Shown here one piece after another: positions 1 through 9,098 of a stretch of DNA of 64,000 nt. Below the pieces are notes generated by a model that saw only the letters and a program-made list of their open reading frames with translations, had not been told where the DNA came from and searched no databases. Source of the DNA: Glaciimonas sp. PAMC28666 (lineage in GTDB: Bacteria; Pseudomonadota; Gammaproteobacteria; Burkholderiales; Burkholderiaceae_D). Made by a program: the position numbers and the translations under genes. Location of the stretch: contig NZ_CP070304.1 of NCBI RefSeq assembly GCF_016917355.1, positions 1,178,001-1,242,000 of the forward strand, written 5' to 3'. The stretch's first letter is position 1. Every line of letters starts with the position of its first letter.

Positions 1-6
1 GCTGCA

Positions 7-1803
7 GTGATTCCACAATCCTTTATTCAGGATCTGCTAACCCGCGTTGATATTGTCGACGTGGTGGGTCGCTATGTGCAACTCAAGAAAGGCGGCGCAA
101 ACTTCATGGGTTTGTGTCCCTTCCACAACGAAAAATCTCCCAGCTTTACCGTTAGTCCGACCAAACAGTTTTATCACTGCTTTGGATGTGGCGCGCATGG
201 CACGGCGATCGGCTTTTTGATCGAATACTCCGGCCTTGGTTTTGTCGAAGCTGTTAAAGATCTGGCGCAAAATGTAGGCATGGTCGTGCCAGAGAGCGAC
301 GATAAAATCCCCCCGGCCCAACGCGCCGCGTATCAAGCCCAAAGCTTAGCGTTATCAGAAGCCATGACTATCGCCTGCGATTTCTATCGACAAAATTTGC
401 GGACTGCGCCGACCGCGGTTGCCTATTTAAAAGGCCGCGGATTAACCGGCGAAGTTGCCGCTAAATTCGGTCTGGGTTACTCGACAGATAATTGGGACAG
501 TTTACGCACGGTCTTCCCGGATTATGAAGTGACCGCACTGGTTGAGTCCGGCCTGGTCATTGATCGAACCGATGAAGAAGGTAACAACCGCAAGCGTTAT
601 GACCGCTTTCGCGACCGCATCATGTTTCCAATTCGCAACACGAAAGGCCAGGTAATCGGCTTTGGCGGCCGCGTTATGGGCAATGGAGAGCCCAAATACT
701 TGAATTCCCCGGAAACACCCTTATTTCAAAAAGGGAATGAGTTGTACGGGTTATTTGAAGCGCGACAGGCAATTCGCGATGCAGGTTACGTGTTAGTGAC
801 CGAAGGCTATATGGACGTGGTGGCTTTGGCACAATGTGGATTTCCGCAAGCAGTTGCTACTTTAGGAACCGCTTGCACTCCCACGCATGTCCACAAATTG
901 CTGCGGCAAACTGATCAGGTAATTTTCAGCTTCGACGGGGATGGCGCTGGCCGCCGCGCTGCCCGCCGCGCGCTGGACGCTTGCTTGCCGCATGCGAGCG
1001 ACAACAAGATAATTAAGTTCTTATTTTTGCCAAAAGAGCATGACCCGGATAGCTACGTGCGGGAGCTAGGAACGGAGGCATTTGAGCGAGAGATCCATGA
1101 CGCGATGCCTTTGTCACAATTTTTACTTAACGAAGTCACCGCTGAAGTGGATTTAAGCACATCGGAAGGCCGGGCCCGCGCACAATTTGATGCAAAGCCG
1201 CTACTACAGATCATGCCGCCGTCATCCTTACGCCTGCAAATTGTCCGCGGCTTAGCACAACTGACGCAATCCACCGCAGCCGAAATTGAATCTCTATTTG
1301 AACTGGTGAAGCCGATCTCCCGCGCCCGCCAGGCTCCGCCGCGTGGAAATCGCCCTGCACCGGTGGGCATAGAACGACAGATCATACGATTAATGGTGGC
1401 GCATCCGTCATTGACGTCAGAGTTGGATGAATCGGCATTAGCGGCAGTCGCCAATTTTGCGCCAGACCGCGCCGAAATGCTGGCCCAGCTGATCGAAGCC
1501 AGCCGGACGATGGGCGCACAAGCTAATTTTGCTTCGTTGGCAGAGCATTTACGGGAAGGTGGTGCAGAATTCGAATCGCTGATTGCTGAGATAGCAGCAG
1601 AGGCAGAGTCTGATATCGAGACTGCCCGGATGGAATTAACCGATGCTATTCACCAAACAAAAATGCAAGCCCTGAAAGCCGAACTAGCGCAATTAGCCGC
1701 CACTGGGTTAGGCACAGAGGAAGCACGCAATCGCTACCGGGAGTTAATTCTGCAACAAGAGCATTTGAGGCGTAAGGCAGAAGCTGAAGTGGCGCAGCGT
1801 TAA
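7..1803 (+). CDS. dnaG: DNA primase DnaG
   Basis: DnaG makes the short RNA primers for lagging-strand synthesis at the replication fork and is recruited by the DnaB helicase. The 598-aa product has the full family layout. An N-terminal CHC2 zinc finger lies at about residues 35-65 (CPFH followed by CFGC). A TOPRIM catalytic core has the acidic residue E266 in VTEGYMD and D310/D312 in FDGDGAG. A helical C-terminal DnaB-binding region follows. The start is a GTG that gives the typical opening MIPQSFIQDLL. Nothing upstream of this gene is visible. It lies just before rpoD, the arrangement of the macromolecular-synthesis operon, but the roughly 400-bp gap and a promoter-like sequence in it suggest that rpoD can also be transcribed on its own. 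Confidence 0.97.
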   Translation: MIPQSFIQDLLTRVDIVDVVGRYVQLKKGGANFMGLCPFHNEKSPSFTVSPTKQFYHCFGCGAHGTAIGFLIEYSGLGFVEAVKDLAQNVGMVVPESDDKIPPAQRAAYQAQSLALSEAMTIACDFYRQNLRTAPTAVAYLKGRGLTGEVAAKFGLGYSTDNWDSLRTVFPDYEVTALVESGLVIDRTDEEGNNRKRYDRFRDRIMFPIRNTKGQVIGFGGRVMGNGEPKYLNSPETPLFQKGNELYGLFEARQAIRDAGYVLVTEGYMDVVALAQCGFPQAVATLGTACTPTHVHKLLRQTDQVIFSFDGDGAGRRAARRALDACLPHASDNKIIKFLFLPKEHDPDSYVRELGTEAFEREIHDAMPLSQFLLNEVTAEVDLSTSEGRARAQFDAKPLLQIMPPSSLRLQIVRGLAQLTQSTAAEIESLFELVKPISRARQAPPRGNRPAPVGIERQIIRLMVAHPSLTSELDESALAAVANFAPDRAEMLAQLIEASRTMGAQANFASLAEHLREGGAEFESLIAEIAAEAESDIETARMELTDAIHQTKMQALKAELAQLAATGLGTEEARNRYRELILQQEHLRRKAEAEVAQR

Positions 1804-1879
1804 TATTATTGTCGCGATGCAATATACCTGGACGTCAACATGGAACGTTAATCGGTAAGAGTCATCAAATAACAAAATA

Positions 1880-1922
1880 GAGGGTCAAAAAACGCTGCTC
1901 TTGAATTGGAGAAGTGACCCTC
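1880..1922. repeat. Inverted repeat overlapping the rpoD promoter
   Basis: Two perfect 8-nt arms, GAGGGTCA at 1880-1887 and TGACCCTC at 1915-1922, are separated by 27 nt. The right arm lies between the candidate -35 and -10 boxes of rpoD. There is no T run after the repeat, so it is not a convincing terminator. It could be an operator or an mRNA hairpin. The role is inferred from position only. Confidence 0.4.
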
Positions 1923-1935
1923 CATATGCTATAAT
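1906..1935 (+). promoter_or_regulatory. Candidate sigma-70 promoter of rpoD
   Basis: A perfect -10 box TATAAT lies at 1930-1935, with TTGGAG (4 of 6 matches to consensus) at 1906-1911 and an 18-nt spacer. It is the best promoter match in the dnaG-rpoD gap and would give a leader of roughly 270 nt. Two copies of a TTAGCGTAC motif with a 10-nt period follow at 1981-2000 in that leader. The promoter is inferred from motif match only. Confidence 0.5.
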
Positions 1936-2214
1936 AGAAGGCTTTGGATTCAGTGCTTTAGGTACCACACGACGTACGACTTAGCGTACCTTAGCGTACT
2001 AAACGGACACAATCAACACTCAGTGCCTGAGAATTTCAGAGATGGAATGTTTTGAAGTGTAAATAACAAAGTTGGAGATTGGCGCTCAGATACTTGAAAG
2101 TGTATTGATCAGATTTTTGATATCAATACGTGTAAGTTGGAAGATTACCTTGGCCTAAGCAAAGCACCATAAAGCATCGCGCAAATTAGTGTAACCGGTT
2201 TGGTAAATGATTCC

Positions 2215-4767
2215 ATGGTGAACGCAATGAAGAAACCCGCGAAAACCCAGACAATTTCAACCAGGATAACGAAGCCGACTGCGACAAAATTGGCCGCGCA
2301 CTCTTCAACTGTAAAACCCATTAAAACGACCGCTATCAAGTCGCTTAGTAAAACGGCAGGAAAATCGCCGGGTCAGGTAATTAATGGCCCTGACACCAAA
2401 AAACTAGCGCCTGAAGTAGCCGTCATCGCTGCTCCTAAGGCAGTTTCCAAGGCGGCTGCAACGCCCACGAAAAAAAGTGCATCAAGTACTGTTGCCAAGC
2501 CAGTATCTGTGAAATCGAAAGCCCCTGTGCCAAACAAGAAACCCTTACTCAAAGTCGTCAAGTCGCCTAAAAACATCGCTGCTGAAATAGTAGTTGTCCC
2601 GAAGGACATGAGCGTGATGATCGGATCAGGCGTTAGTCAGACTACCGATGCCGCAACTCTGGCAGCAATCGACACGTCCAGCTACATTTTACCTTCGGTT
2701 AAAGTGCCGGGTCGCCGTGGCCGCAAGCCGAAAGAATTTCAGCCTGAGAACGACGAAATCGCTGCGTTAAACGCGGTTGAGCGTGCCGAACTTAAAGCTG
2801 TCGATAAAGCTAAGGCCAAGGATCGGAAAGCCAAGGAAAAAGCGCTGTTGAAAGACGCCTTCTCCTCAGACACCGAAGCCTCCGAAGAAGAACTCGAAGC
2901 GCGTCGTCAAAAACTGAAGACATTGATTAAAATGGGCAAGGAACGTGGTTTCCTGACCTATTCGGAAATCAACGATCATCTGCCTGAAAACATCATCGAT
3001 CCGGAAGCGATTGAAGGCATCATCGGCACATTCAGCGATATGGGTATTGCTGTTTCAGAGCATGCACCAGACGCCGAAACACTGCTCTTGTCCGACAACG
3101 TGGCAACCGTTACCAGCGACGACGAAGCAGAAGCAGCCGCCGAAGCCGCACTCTCCACCGTTGACTCAGACTTCGGACGCACCACCGATCCTGTCCGCAT
3201 GTATATGCGTGAAATGGGTTCGGTCGAATTGCTGACGCGCGAAGGTGAAATCGAAATCGCGAAACGCATCGAAGATGGCCTGAAAGATATGATTCAGGCT
3301 ATTTCGGCATGCCCGACAACGATCGCAGAAATTATTCTTGCCGCTGAAAGAATTTCAAAAGACGAAATCAAGATCGATGAAATCGTCGATGGTCTGGTCG
3401 ACCTCAATGCCACGGACGAGGCAGTAACGGCAGCCGTAGCAACCGCTGATGAAGAAACTGACGAAGAAGAAGAAGACGAAGAAGAAGCGGAAGAGGAAGA
3501 GGAAGAAGCCAACAGCAACTCCGGCGCAGCAGGATTCTCGGCAGAACAGCTTGAGCAACTAAAGCGCGACGCGCTGGCCAAGTTCGAAACCATTTCTACG
3601 CAATTTGACAAGATGCGTAAAGCCTTCGAAAAAGAAGGTTACAACTCAAAACCTTACGTCAAGGCGCAAGAAATCATCTCGTACGAACTTCTCGGGATTC
3701 GCTTTACCGCCAAGGTTGTTGAAAAACTGTGCGATACATTGCGCGGTCAGGTCGACGAAGTACGCAAGATTGAGCGCCAAATTCTCGACGTTGCAGTCAA
3801 CAAGTGCGACATGCCGCGTCTGCACTTCATCAAAGTGTTTCCAGGCAACGAAACCAATCTCGACTGGGTTGACGGTGAAGTCAACGGCAATCATCCGTAC
3901 AGTATTGTACTGAGCCGTAACGTCCCGGCAGTGAAAGAGTTACAGCAACGCCTGATAGATCTGCAAGCGCGCGTTGTTTTGCCATTACCAGATCTGCGCG
4001 GCATCAACAAAAAGATGGGCGCTGGTGAGAAAAAAGCCCGAATGGCAAAACGCGAAATGACCGAGGCTAACTTGCGCCTGGTGATTTCGATCGCAAAAAA
4101 ATACACCAACCGCGGTCTGCAATTCCTGGATTTGATTCAGGAAGGCAATATCGGCTTGATGAAAGCGGTCGATAAATTTGAATACCGTCGCGGCTATAAA
4201 TTCTCGACGTACGCAACCTGGTGGATACGTCAGGCGATCACCCGTTCGATCGCCGACCAGGCACGGACTATCCGAATTCCGGTTCACATGATCGAAACGA
4301 TCAACAAAATGAACCGTATTTCTCGTCAAATTTTGCAGGAAACCGGCGCAGAGCCCGATCCAGCAACATTAGCGATCAAGATGGAAATGCCGGAAGATAA
4401 AATCCGCAAGATCATGAAGATCGCCAAAGAACCGATTTCGATGGAAACACCGATTGGCGATGACGACGATTCACATCTGGGCGATTTCATTGAGGACAAC
4501 AATACTCTGGCGCCGGCAGATGCAGCATTGCACGCATCCATGCGCGGTGTAGTCAAAGACATCCTCGATTCACTGACACCACGCGAAGCCAAAGTGCTGC
4601 GCATGCGCTTCGGTATCGAAATGTCGACTGATCACACGCTGGAAGAAGTCGGAAAACAATTTGACGTAACGCGTGAGCGTATCCGTCAAATAGAAGCCAA
4701 AGCATTACGCAAACTGCGTCATCCTTCGCGTTCCGACAAGCTGAAGAGCTTCCTTGAAGGTAACTAA
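2215..4767 (+). CDS. rpoD: RNA polymerase primary sigma factor RpoD (sigma-70)
   Basis: The primary sigma factor directs RNA polymerase to housekeeping promoters. Region 1.2 begins near [11 protein letters not shown] (nt 3187). The non-conserved region carries a strongly acidic run of Glu/Asp (nt about 3450-3510). Region 2 spans about nt 4060-4290 with the -10 recognition helix ([11 protein letters not shown]). Region 4 ends the protein with its DNA-binding helix-turn-helix ([17 protein letters not shown]). The first roughly 130 residues form a Lys/Ala/Pro-rich basic extension absent from E. coli sigma-70. From ATG 2215 the product is 850 aa, well above the 613 aa of E. coli. The start is uncertain: TTG at 2200 and ATG at 2227 are in frame, and none has a strong ribosome binding site. 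I chose the first ATG. Confidence 0.95.
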   Translation: MVNAMKKPAKTQTISTRITKPTATKLAAHSSTVKPIKTTAIKSLSKTAGKSPGQVINGPDTKKLAPEVAVIAAPKAVSKAAATPTKKSASSTVAKPVSVKSKAPVPNKKPLLKVVKSPKNIAAEIVVVPKDMSVMIGSGVSQTTDAATLAAIDTSSYILPSVKVPGRRGRKPKEFQPENDEIAALNAVERAELKAVDKAKAKDRKAKEKALLKDAFSSDTEASEEELEARRQKLKTLIKMGKERGFLTYSEINDHLPENIIDPEAIEGIIGTFSDMGIAVSEHAPDAETLLLSDNVATVTSDDEAEAAAEAALSTVDSDFGRTTDPVRMYMREMGSVELLTREGEIEIAKRIEDGLKDMIQAISACPTTIAEIILAAERISKDEIKIDEIVDGLVDLNATDEAVTAAVATADEETDEEEEDEEEAEEEEEEANSNSGAAGFSAEQLEQLKRDALAKFETISTQFDKMRKAFEKEGYNSKPYVKAQEIISYELLGIRFTAKVVEKLCDTLRGQVDEVRKIERQILDVAVNKCDMPRLHFIKVFPGNETNLDWVDGEVNGNHPYSIVLSRNVPAVKELQQRLIDLQARVVLPLPDLRGINKKMGAGEKKARMAKREMTEANLRLVISIAKKYTNRGLQFLDLIQEGNIGLMKAVDKFEYRRGYKFSTYATWWIRQAITRSIADQARTIRIPVHMIETINKMNRISRQILQETGAEPDPATLAIKMEMPEDKIRKIMKIAKEPISMETPIGDDDDSHLGDFIEDNNTLAPADAALHASMRGVVKDILDSLTPREAKVLRMRFGIEMSTDHTLEEVGKQFDVTRERIRQIEAKALRKLRHPSRSDKLKSFLEGN

Positions 4768-4821
4768 AAAACGGTAATCGGGTCTGCATCGATATTCTTG
4801 CGTAGCAATTTTCAACAATAG

Positions 4822-4851
4822 TTGCTACCAAGAGCTAAATTCTTCTACAAT
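4822..4851 (+). promoter_or_regulatory. Candidate promoter of the CAU-anticodon tRNA gene
   Basis: TTGCTA at 4822-4827 and TACAAT at 4846-4851, with an 18-nt spacer, lie about 70 nt before the tRNA. The -35 box is also the right arm of a 6-nt inverted repeat (TAGCAA at 4803-4808). The tRNA could instead be read through from rpoD, because no terminator is visible after rpoD. Confidence 0.4.
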
Positions 4852-4919
4852 GCGGATCCGCTTATATAACATTAGTGCCAGCGAGTACCGGGCATCAATA
4901 ATAGTTTAAGTAGGAAATC

Positions 4920-4998
<79 letters not shown>

Positions 4999-5016
4999 GA
5001 ATTAGGTATAAAAATC

Positions 5017-5051
5017 AAAGGGTTACGAGCTTCGGCTGGTGACCCTTTTTT
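5017..5051 (+). terminator. Intrinsic terminator after the tRNA
   Basis: A stem of about ten pairs with a TTCG tetraloop (GGGTTAC and AGC pairing with GCT and GTGACCC) is followed by six T. It lies 18 nt after the tRNA CCA and closes that transcription unit. Confidence 0.85.
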
Positions 5052-5156
5052 AATTTCAGCTTCCAGAAGCGCTCCATGTATCAGACGGGTAGTCTGGTTT
5101 AGGGGGTGACCTCACCATCACAGATATAGAGCCGGGACAATACACCTGCACCATGC

Positions 5157-5798
5157 CTAGTCGCTGTTTAATTCATTATGAAATGCTTCATAAATTTCTT
5201 TGACTGTGTTTCCGTTGAATGTCCAATATGGGGATGGCTGAATTGGGTAATCCAAGGCTAAATTTAATAATTTTCTTGTCGGCACTATCAGTGAACATAC
5301 GGCGCCTTCAAAGCTCACTTTCCGTTCACCCGCGACGATTACTTGAATGGTTCCGTCCTTGGACACCAAAACGGAGCCGTCTGGAATACCAAGCGCGTGG
5401 AAATTCATTAGGGGCCGTTTGGTATTTTTGAGATTTAGCCCGGACTGCTTATCGACAGCATCCAATTCTGTCGTTAACTGTTGCTCAAATTCAAGCGTTA
5501 TGTCATCGACCTTAAGAAGTTTCAGAACCGCGATAACCCGCTCTGGCTCTATTTTAAAAAATTCTCTGCTCGGATTGAGCCGAGTGTTGCCGAATGCAAA
5601 ATGCAATGCTTTTTCGACCTCACTCGCGTCTTTAACCTGGCATGCGAAAGCACAATCAAACGGAACTGGTACCCCTGTTCCGTAGAGCTGCTTCATACGC
5701 TCTTTGACCTCAAATTGAGACGTTTTCCCGATTTTCACCAATCCCACCATTGCAGGATTTGTGAGTACATACACAATTTGTTTGCTATTGTCTGCCAT
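5157..5798 (-). CDS. T5orf172 / GIY-YIG-family protein
   Basis: The N-terminal half (about residues 5-95 from the chosen start) matches the T5orf172 version of the GIY-YIG nuclease fold. It has YVLTNP in place of the GIY strand, VKIGKTS as the second strand, a conserved Arg in the following helix (ERMKQLYGTG), the EVEKALHFAF helix with its Glu, and the closing SREFFKI motif. The C-terminal half (about 100-213) is not recognised. T5orf172 proteins are common in phages and mobile DNA, and their substrates are mostly unknown. The ORF opens at 5822, but the ATG at 5798 has a GGA element five nt upstream and gives the more typical opening MADNSKQ (213 aa). The gene converges on the tRNA terminator and lies downstream of another unknown gene on the same strand, in what looks like an accessory patch. 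Confidence 0.75.
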   Translation of the reverse strand: MADNSKQIVYVLTNPAMVGLVKIGKTSQFEVKERMKQLYGTGVPVPFDCAFACQVKDASEVEKALHFAFGNTRLNPSREFFKIEPERVIAVLKLLKVDDITLEFEQQLTTELDAVDKQSGLNLKNTKRPLMNFHALGIPDGSVLVSKDGTIQVIVAGERKVSFEGAVCSLIVPTRKLLNLALDYPIQPSPYWTFNGNTVKEIYEAFHNELNSD

Positions 5799-5955
5799 AT
5801 TTCCGTCTTCTACCCGTCTCATGTCTTGTCTATAGATTTAAGTAAGTTGCCATACGCCAACTATATTAGTGCAGGTTTAGGTGTCTCGTCGAGCATCAAG
5901 CACAAGCGCCTCTATTTTTGGACCGGGACGAGCTCACGCATTTATGTCGTGCTCA

Positions 5956-6351
5956 CTAAACCCTATCATTCTCTCCATGAGACAGGTTCACGCCCAGCGC
6001 TGCAAATGCCTCGTTATATACTCTCTCGTCCGTGCACAGGAACATGAGAGCTGACTGATGAGGCGCACGTCGAAGCACGTCGCGCGCTTGCTTGACCGCT
6101 GTGCTGCTTACCTTCATCTCGGCCACTATAAATGGCGCACCCTTTGGATGCTTGAACTGATGATGCTCAATCACTCGGCTGGCTACTTTTATGCCGATGG
6201 CATTTTCCTCTGTTGCCTTGTGTATGTTCCCGATGGCAATACCAACAACCACACTTTTTCCATCTATGAGTGTGTCAAATGCCGTCAGCCTGGTTTTTTT
6301 TCCCAATTTTTCCAAACCAATTTGTGGCAAAAAGGTACTTATAATTTCCAT
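5956..6351 (-). CDS. Hypothetical protein, possibly nuclease-like
   Basis: The 131-aa product is not recognised. It has no signal peptide or membrane segment. An FIVAEMKV segment near residue 80, in a strand-like context after an Asp in LTAFDTLIDGK, is compatible with the E-x-K part of a PD-(D/E)xK nuclease core, but that is only a suggestion. A GGGAG element lies nine nt before the ATG, which supports a real start. It lies 157 bp upstream of the T5orf172 gene on the same strand, so the two could form a small unit. Confidence 0.5.
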   Translation of the reverse strand: MEIISTFLPQIGLEKLGKKTRLTAFDTLIDGKSVVVGIAIGNIHKATEENAIGIKVASRVIEHHQFKHPKGAPFIVAEMKVSSTAVKQARDVLRRAPHQSALMFLCTDERVYNEAFAALGVNLSHGENDRV

Positions 6352-6862
6352 ATTGCGTGCTCCCAGGTTAGAACGGTGATCGACAACCGCAAATTAATCT
6401 TTTTTGTAGACTGAATCGAACGACCGGATCAGCCTTAACGCTAGCTCGGGCTGAGACGACAACGGTATCAGTTTTTTGACGCATACATCACTTTTGGTCG
6501 ACTAACTTAGGCAATCTACATATGAACCGACACCAATATTTGAGCGTTGTACTGCACATTTTTACGCGAGAACTATCTCTTTTTTTCCATCGCTTTTCCC
6601 CATGTGCTCGGCCTTAACCCCGAGATCACAAAACGCACTAATTTGTCATCGCATCCTCCTACGATGACGCTGAGATCGAGCGGGGGTTTCGGTTGATGCT
6701 CGCGCGTAAGCCGCCAATGCCCAAATATCGCAAGCGGTTGAAGACACATCTCGTTACGAAAAAAACCATTTGTATTGTCGTCGGCGTAGCAGGAACGGGC
6801 GTTAATGTAGCGTGGCAAGATCAATTTCGAATCTACGCATCGCAACTAACCAGGGATACATT
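6352..6862. other. Intergenic stretch without a convincing gene
   Basis: Several short open frames cross this region on both strands, but none has a ribosome binding site, recognisable motif or plausible composition. It separates the tRNA-adjacent accessory patch from the next exported protein and probably holds the promoters of both neighbours. Confidence 0.4.
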
Positions 6863-7208
6863 ATGTTTACGCTCAATCGCTCAAGTAAAACCATTGTCCT
6901 GACCGCACTCATTGCGATCTTTGCTAGCGCGGCAGGTAGTGCTATGGCCGAAACGACCTGGCAAAAAAAACCATCCCCGCCGCGCAGAGGTTAACAGCCG
7001 GCTTCAAAATCAAAATAAGCGTATCAAGACTGAAGTTAAAGATGGCCAAATAACCAAGGCACAGGCCAAAGGCCTGCATCAAGATGACCATGCGATTCGC
7101 CAGGAAGAGCGAGATATGTCAAAGCAAAACGGCAGCCACATCACAAAACCCGAACAATCAGTTTTGAATCAGCAAGAAAATGGCGTAAGCAGACAGATCG
7201 GTAAGTAA
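6863..7208 (+). pseudogene. Small exported charged protein, frameshifted in an A8 run
   Basis: The ATG at 6863, with AGGGA seven nt upstream, opens a signal peptide that ends in AGSAMA followed by ETTWQ. The frame then hits a stop at 6992-6994. The rest of the protein, rich in Gln, Lys, Asp and Asn with NSRLQNQNKRIK and HITKPEQ motifs, continues in another frame to 7208. The switch coincides with a run of eight A at 6963-6970. Removing one A joins the halves into a 114-aa protein reading TWQKNHPRRAEVNSRLQ. I recall this shape as a small exported family of unknown function in Burkholderiales. The extra A may be a real inactivating mutation, a sequencing error, or a slippage site. Confidence 0.75.
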
Positions 7209-7231
7209 CTGGATTTTGCAGTCGTTATGAC

Positions 7232-7269
7232 AAAAAATGGCAACAGAGTTGATTCTGCTGCCATTTTTG
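7232..7269 (+). terminator. Intrinsic terminator after the frameshifted exported-protein gene
   Basis: AAAAATGGCA pairs with TGCCATTTTT around an imperfect inner stem, with T-rich sequence at the end. It starts 24 nt after the stop codon. Confidence 0.7.
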
Positions 7270-7449
7270 CGCTCGTCTTCATACTGTTCTTCTAATATTG
7301 CGCTCACCTCAGGTAAAGCTTCTTACGGTCGTGGGGCGATGGGCGATATGAGCTTTAATAAATCCCCGCCTATAGCCATAAAAAGAAACATCAGCGCGAA
7401 GCCAATTCGCACCGATCGGTAACCGCCTCAAACGCGGGCTTTCAATTTG

Positions 7450-7923
7450 CTAAAGCTTTCGCCCCAGCCGTTTTTCAACCTGTTGTCGCTCCCAATCAGC
7501 ACCAAAAAACGGGAATAGATCAAACAGGGTCAAGGCACGAATAATAATCGCGAAACCCCAGCCCAATGCTGGCCATACGAACCAGATATGCGTTGGACTG
7601 TGGGTCATATTTATCGCGGCAAGAAATCCAATGACAAGGACATATAGAACGAGATGTAAGTAAAACCGCTTCAATTTACGTACATGGCGAAATGCAAGAA
7701 CTTCGTCCGTTGGATATCCCTGGCTTGTAAGTGTATTCATATCAGACCCCATTTGTAAGCTTGAGAAATCGATCTCAAAGACGGCTGCCAGTGATTTCAG
7801 AGATTCCGTACTAGCACCTTTTCCTTGTTCGATGCGTTGGATGGTGCGAACGCTCAGATCGCTAAGCTCTGCCAATTGCTGTTGTGACCATCCGCGTTGC
7901 AGTCTCAGTTTTTGTAAAAGCAT
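7450..7923 (-). CDS. XRE-family regulator with a 2TM domain
   Basis: Residues 1-60 form an HTH_3 DNA-binding domain (RGWSQQQLAELSDLSVRTIQR, of which the recognition helix is SVRTIQRIEQ). Residues about 85-155 form the 2TM domain: a charged lead-in RHVRKLKRFYLH, two hydrophobic segments (LVLYVLVIGFLAA and IWFVWPALGWGFAIII) and a DWERQQVEKRL tail. This is therefore a membrane-tethered transcription regulator whose signal and targets are unknown. The ATG has AGGAG six nt upstream. It stands alone, convergent with the small exported gene. The product is 157 aa, normal for this architecture. Confidence 0.85.
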   Translation of the reverse strand: MLLQKLRLQRGWSQQQLAELSDLSVRTIQRIEQGKGASTESLKSLAAVFEIDFSSLQMGSDMNTLTSQGYPTDEVLAFRHVRKLKRFYLHLVLYVLVIGFLAAINMTHSPTHIWFVWPALGWGFAIIIRALTLFDLFPFFGADWERQQVEKRLGRKL

Positions 7924-8190
7924 GTAGAACTCCTGTTAATACTGGACCATTGGACTTTCACAGTTGATTCTCGAGCACCCGAAAGGTGTAACAAAATGGG
8001 CCGTGACAGGCCGCTAGTCTTGTCCATTATTCGCTTTGCCGCCACGTCATTTGCACGACATTTGCATGACAAAACAGGTGCCAGTCGCGCAAATGTCTAT
8101 TTTTTACATTTCTTCGATTCAATTCTACGGTTTAAGCTGCGTACAGGTCTGAGATATGGCGCCTTATCACCCAAAATACAGCTAACCAAA

Positions 8191-8874
8191 CTAAGCAGCC
8201 TGCTCCGCCAAAAAGGTACGAAATAAAGCCGCGGACTGGAGCGGACGTTCAAGCGTTGGTAAATGCCCACAATGTTCAATAAGATGCCACTGGGCATGCG
8301 GTATTGCATCCGCCATTCGACGACCCATGTCGACAGCTGCTAGCGCGTCTTCAGCGCCCCAGGTCACTAATACGGGCATCGTCAACTCGCCCAATCTGCT
8401 GCTCACGTCCGCACGACCTCTCACAGCGCGGGCCTGCGCTGCAGCGGCAGGGCCACCGATGCTTTCTGCCATCGCCCTGAACGTAGCCGCGGAATCGATA
8501 TCAGCCTTGCGCACGACCAGTCCGGAAAGGAAGTCGAACACTGCCGCGGGCGTCTGGTCCAAACGTTGTGCCAGTTCAGTACCACCTTGCGCGGCCGCAC
8601 CCGGATCGCAACCCATTAGCCACAATGCAGTCACACGTTCGGGCGCGGCGAGCGCTATTGCTAGCGCTAGATTGCCACCGTAAGAAGTGCCGACCAAAAC
8701 AAACTTCTCGGGGCTACGGGCCAGAATATCGGTAACACTATCAACCAAACAAGGTAATGGTGAGAGCAAAACATCTGCCGAAATGAGGTCTCCCAGATCG
8801 TCAATGACGTCACGGTAAAGTCTTGCATCGCACAATAAAGCAGGAATGAAAACTACTGGAAATATTGTGACCAT
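8191..8874 (-). CDS. Alpha/beta hydrolase
   Basis: This 227-aa cytoplasmic alpha/beta-fold hydrolase has the nucleophile elbow GTSYGG (S64), an acid strand near VTWGAEDAL, and the catalytic His in EHCGHLPTLERP (H204). The lid is short, as in small esterase-like members. The substrate cannot be read from the sequence. An AAAGGA element precedes the ATG. It lies downstream of the quinone oxidoreductase gene on the same strand with about 220 bp and a strong hairpin between, so it is probably transcribed separately. The 3' part is unusually GC-rich relative to its flanks. Confidence 0.85.
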   Translation of the reverse strand: MVTIFPVVFIPALLCDARLYRDVIDDLGDLISADVLLSPLPCLVDSVTDILARSPEKFVLVGTSYGGNLALAIALAAPERVTALWLMGCDPGAAAQGGTELAQRLDQTPAAVFDFLSGLVVRKADIDSAATFRAMAESIGGPAAAAQARAVRGRADVSSRLGELTMPVLVTWGAEDALAAVDMGRRMADAIPHAQWHLIEHCGHLPTLERPLQSAALFRTFLAEQAA

Positions 8875-8953
8875 TGCATTTTTCCTTTGGGAAATCTTGC
8901 AAAACGTGAGAATTTATTTTTATGGTGTACGTGACCAGCGTATTAATCTGAAA

Positions 8954-8986
8954 GCGCCAGGCGCATAGGTTGCGCCGGGTTGGCGC
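8954..8986. repeat. Nested GC-rich inverted repeat
   Basis: Two nested perfect 6-nt repeats form one long stem: GCGCCA/TGGCGC on the outside and GGCGCA/TGCGCC inside, around a 5-nt loop. It lies between the quinone oxidoreductase stop and the hydrolase start. It lacks a clear T run in either direction, so it may be a weak terminator for leftward transcription or an mRNA-stabilising hairpin. Confidence 0.6.
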
Positions 8987-9098
8987 ACATGTGTTCAGTC
9001 CAGTTGAATTGGACGACACGATCCTGGGTGCCAGAAACTGGGTGCCCTCAAATGCAGGACACTCATCCGATCAAAATCGTGCTCAGCTGTTGCGGGCA

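Noticed and set aside
5481-6047. 188-codon plus-strand frame across the T5orf172 gene and the gap
   Set aside because: It overlaps a gene with recognisable motifs on the other strand and has no family motif of its own.
7237-7422. 61-codon open frame after the frameshifted exported gene
   Set aside because: It starts inside a terminator hairpin, has no ribosome binding site and no recognisable product.
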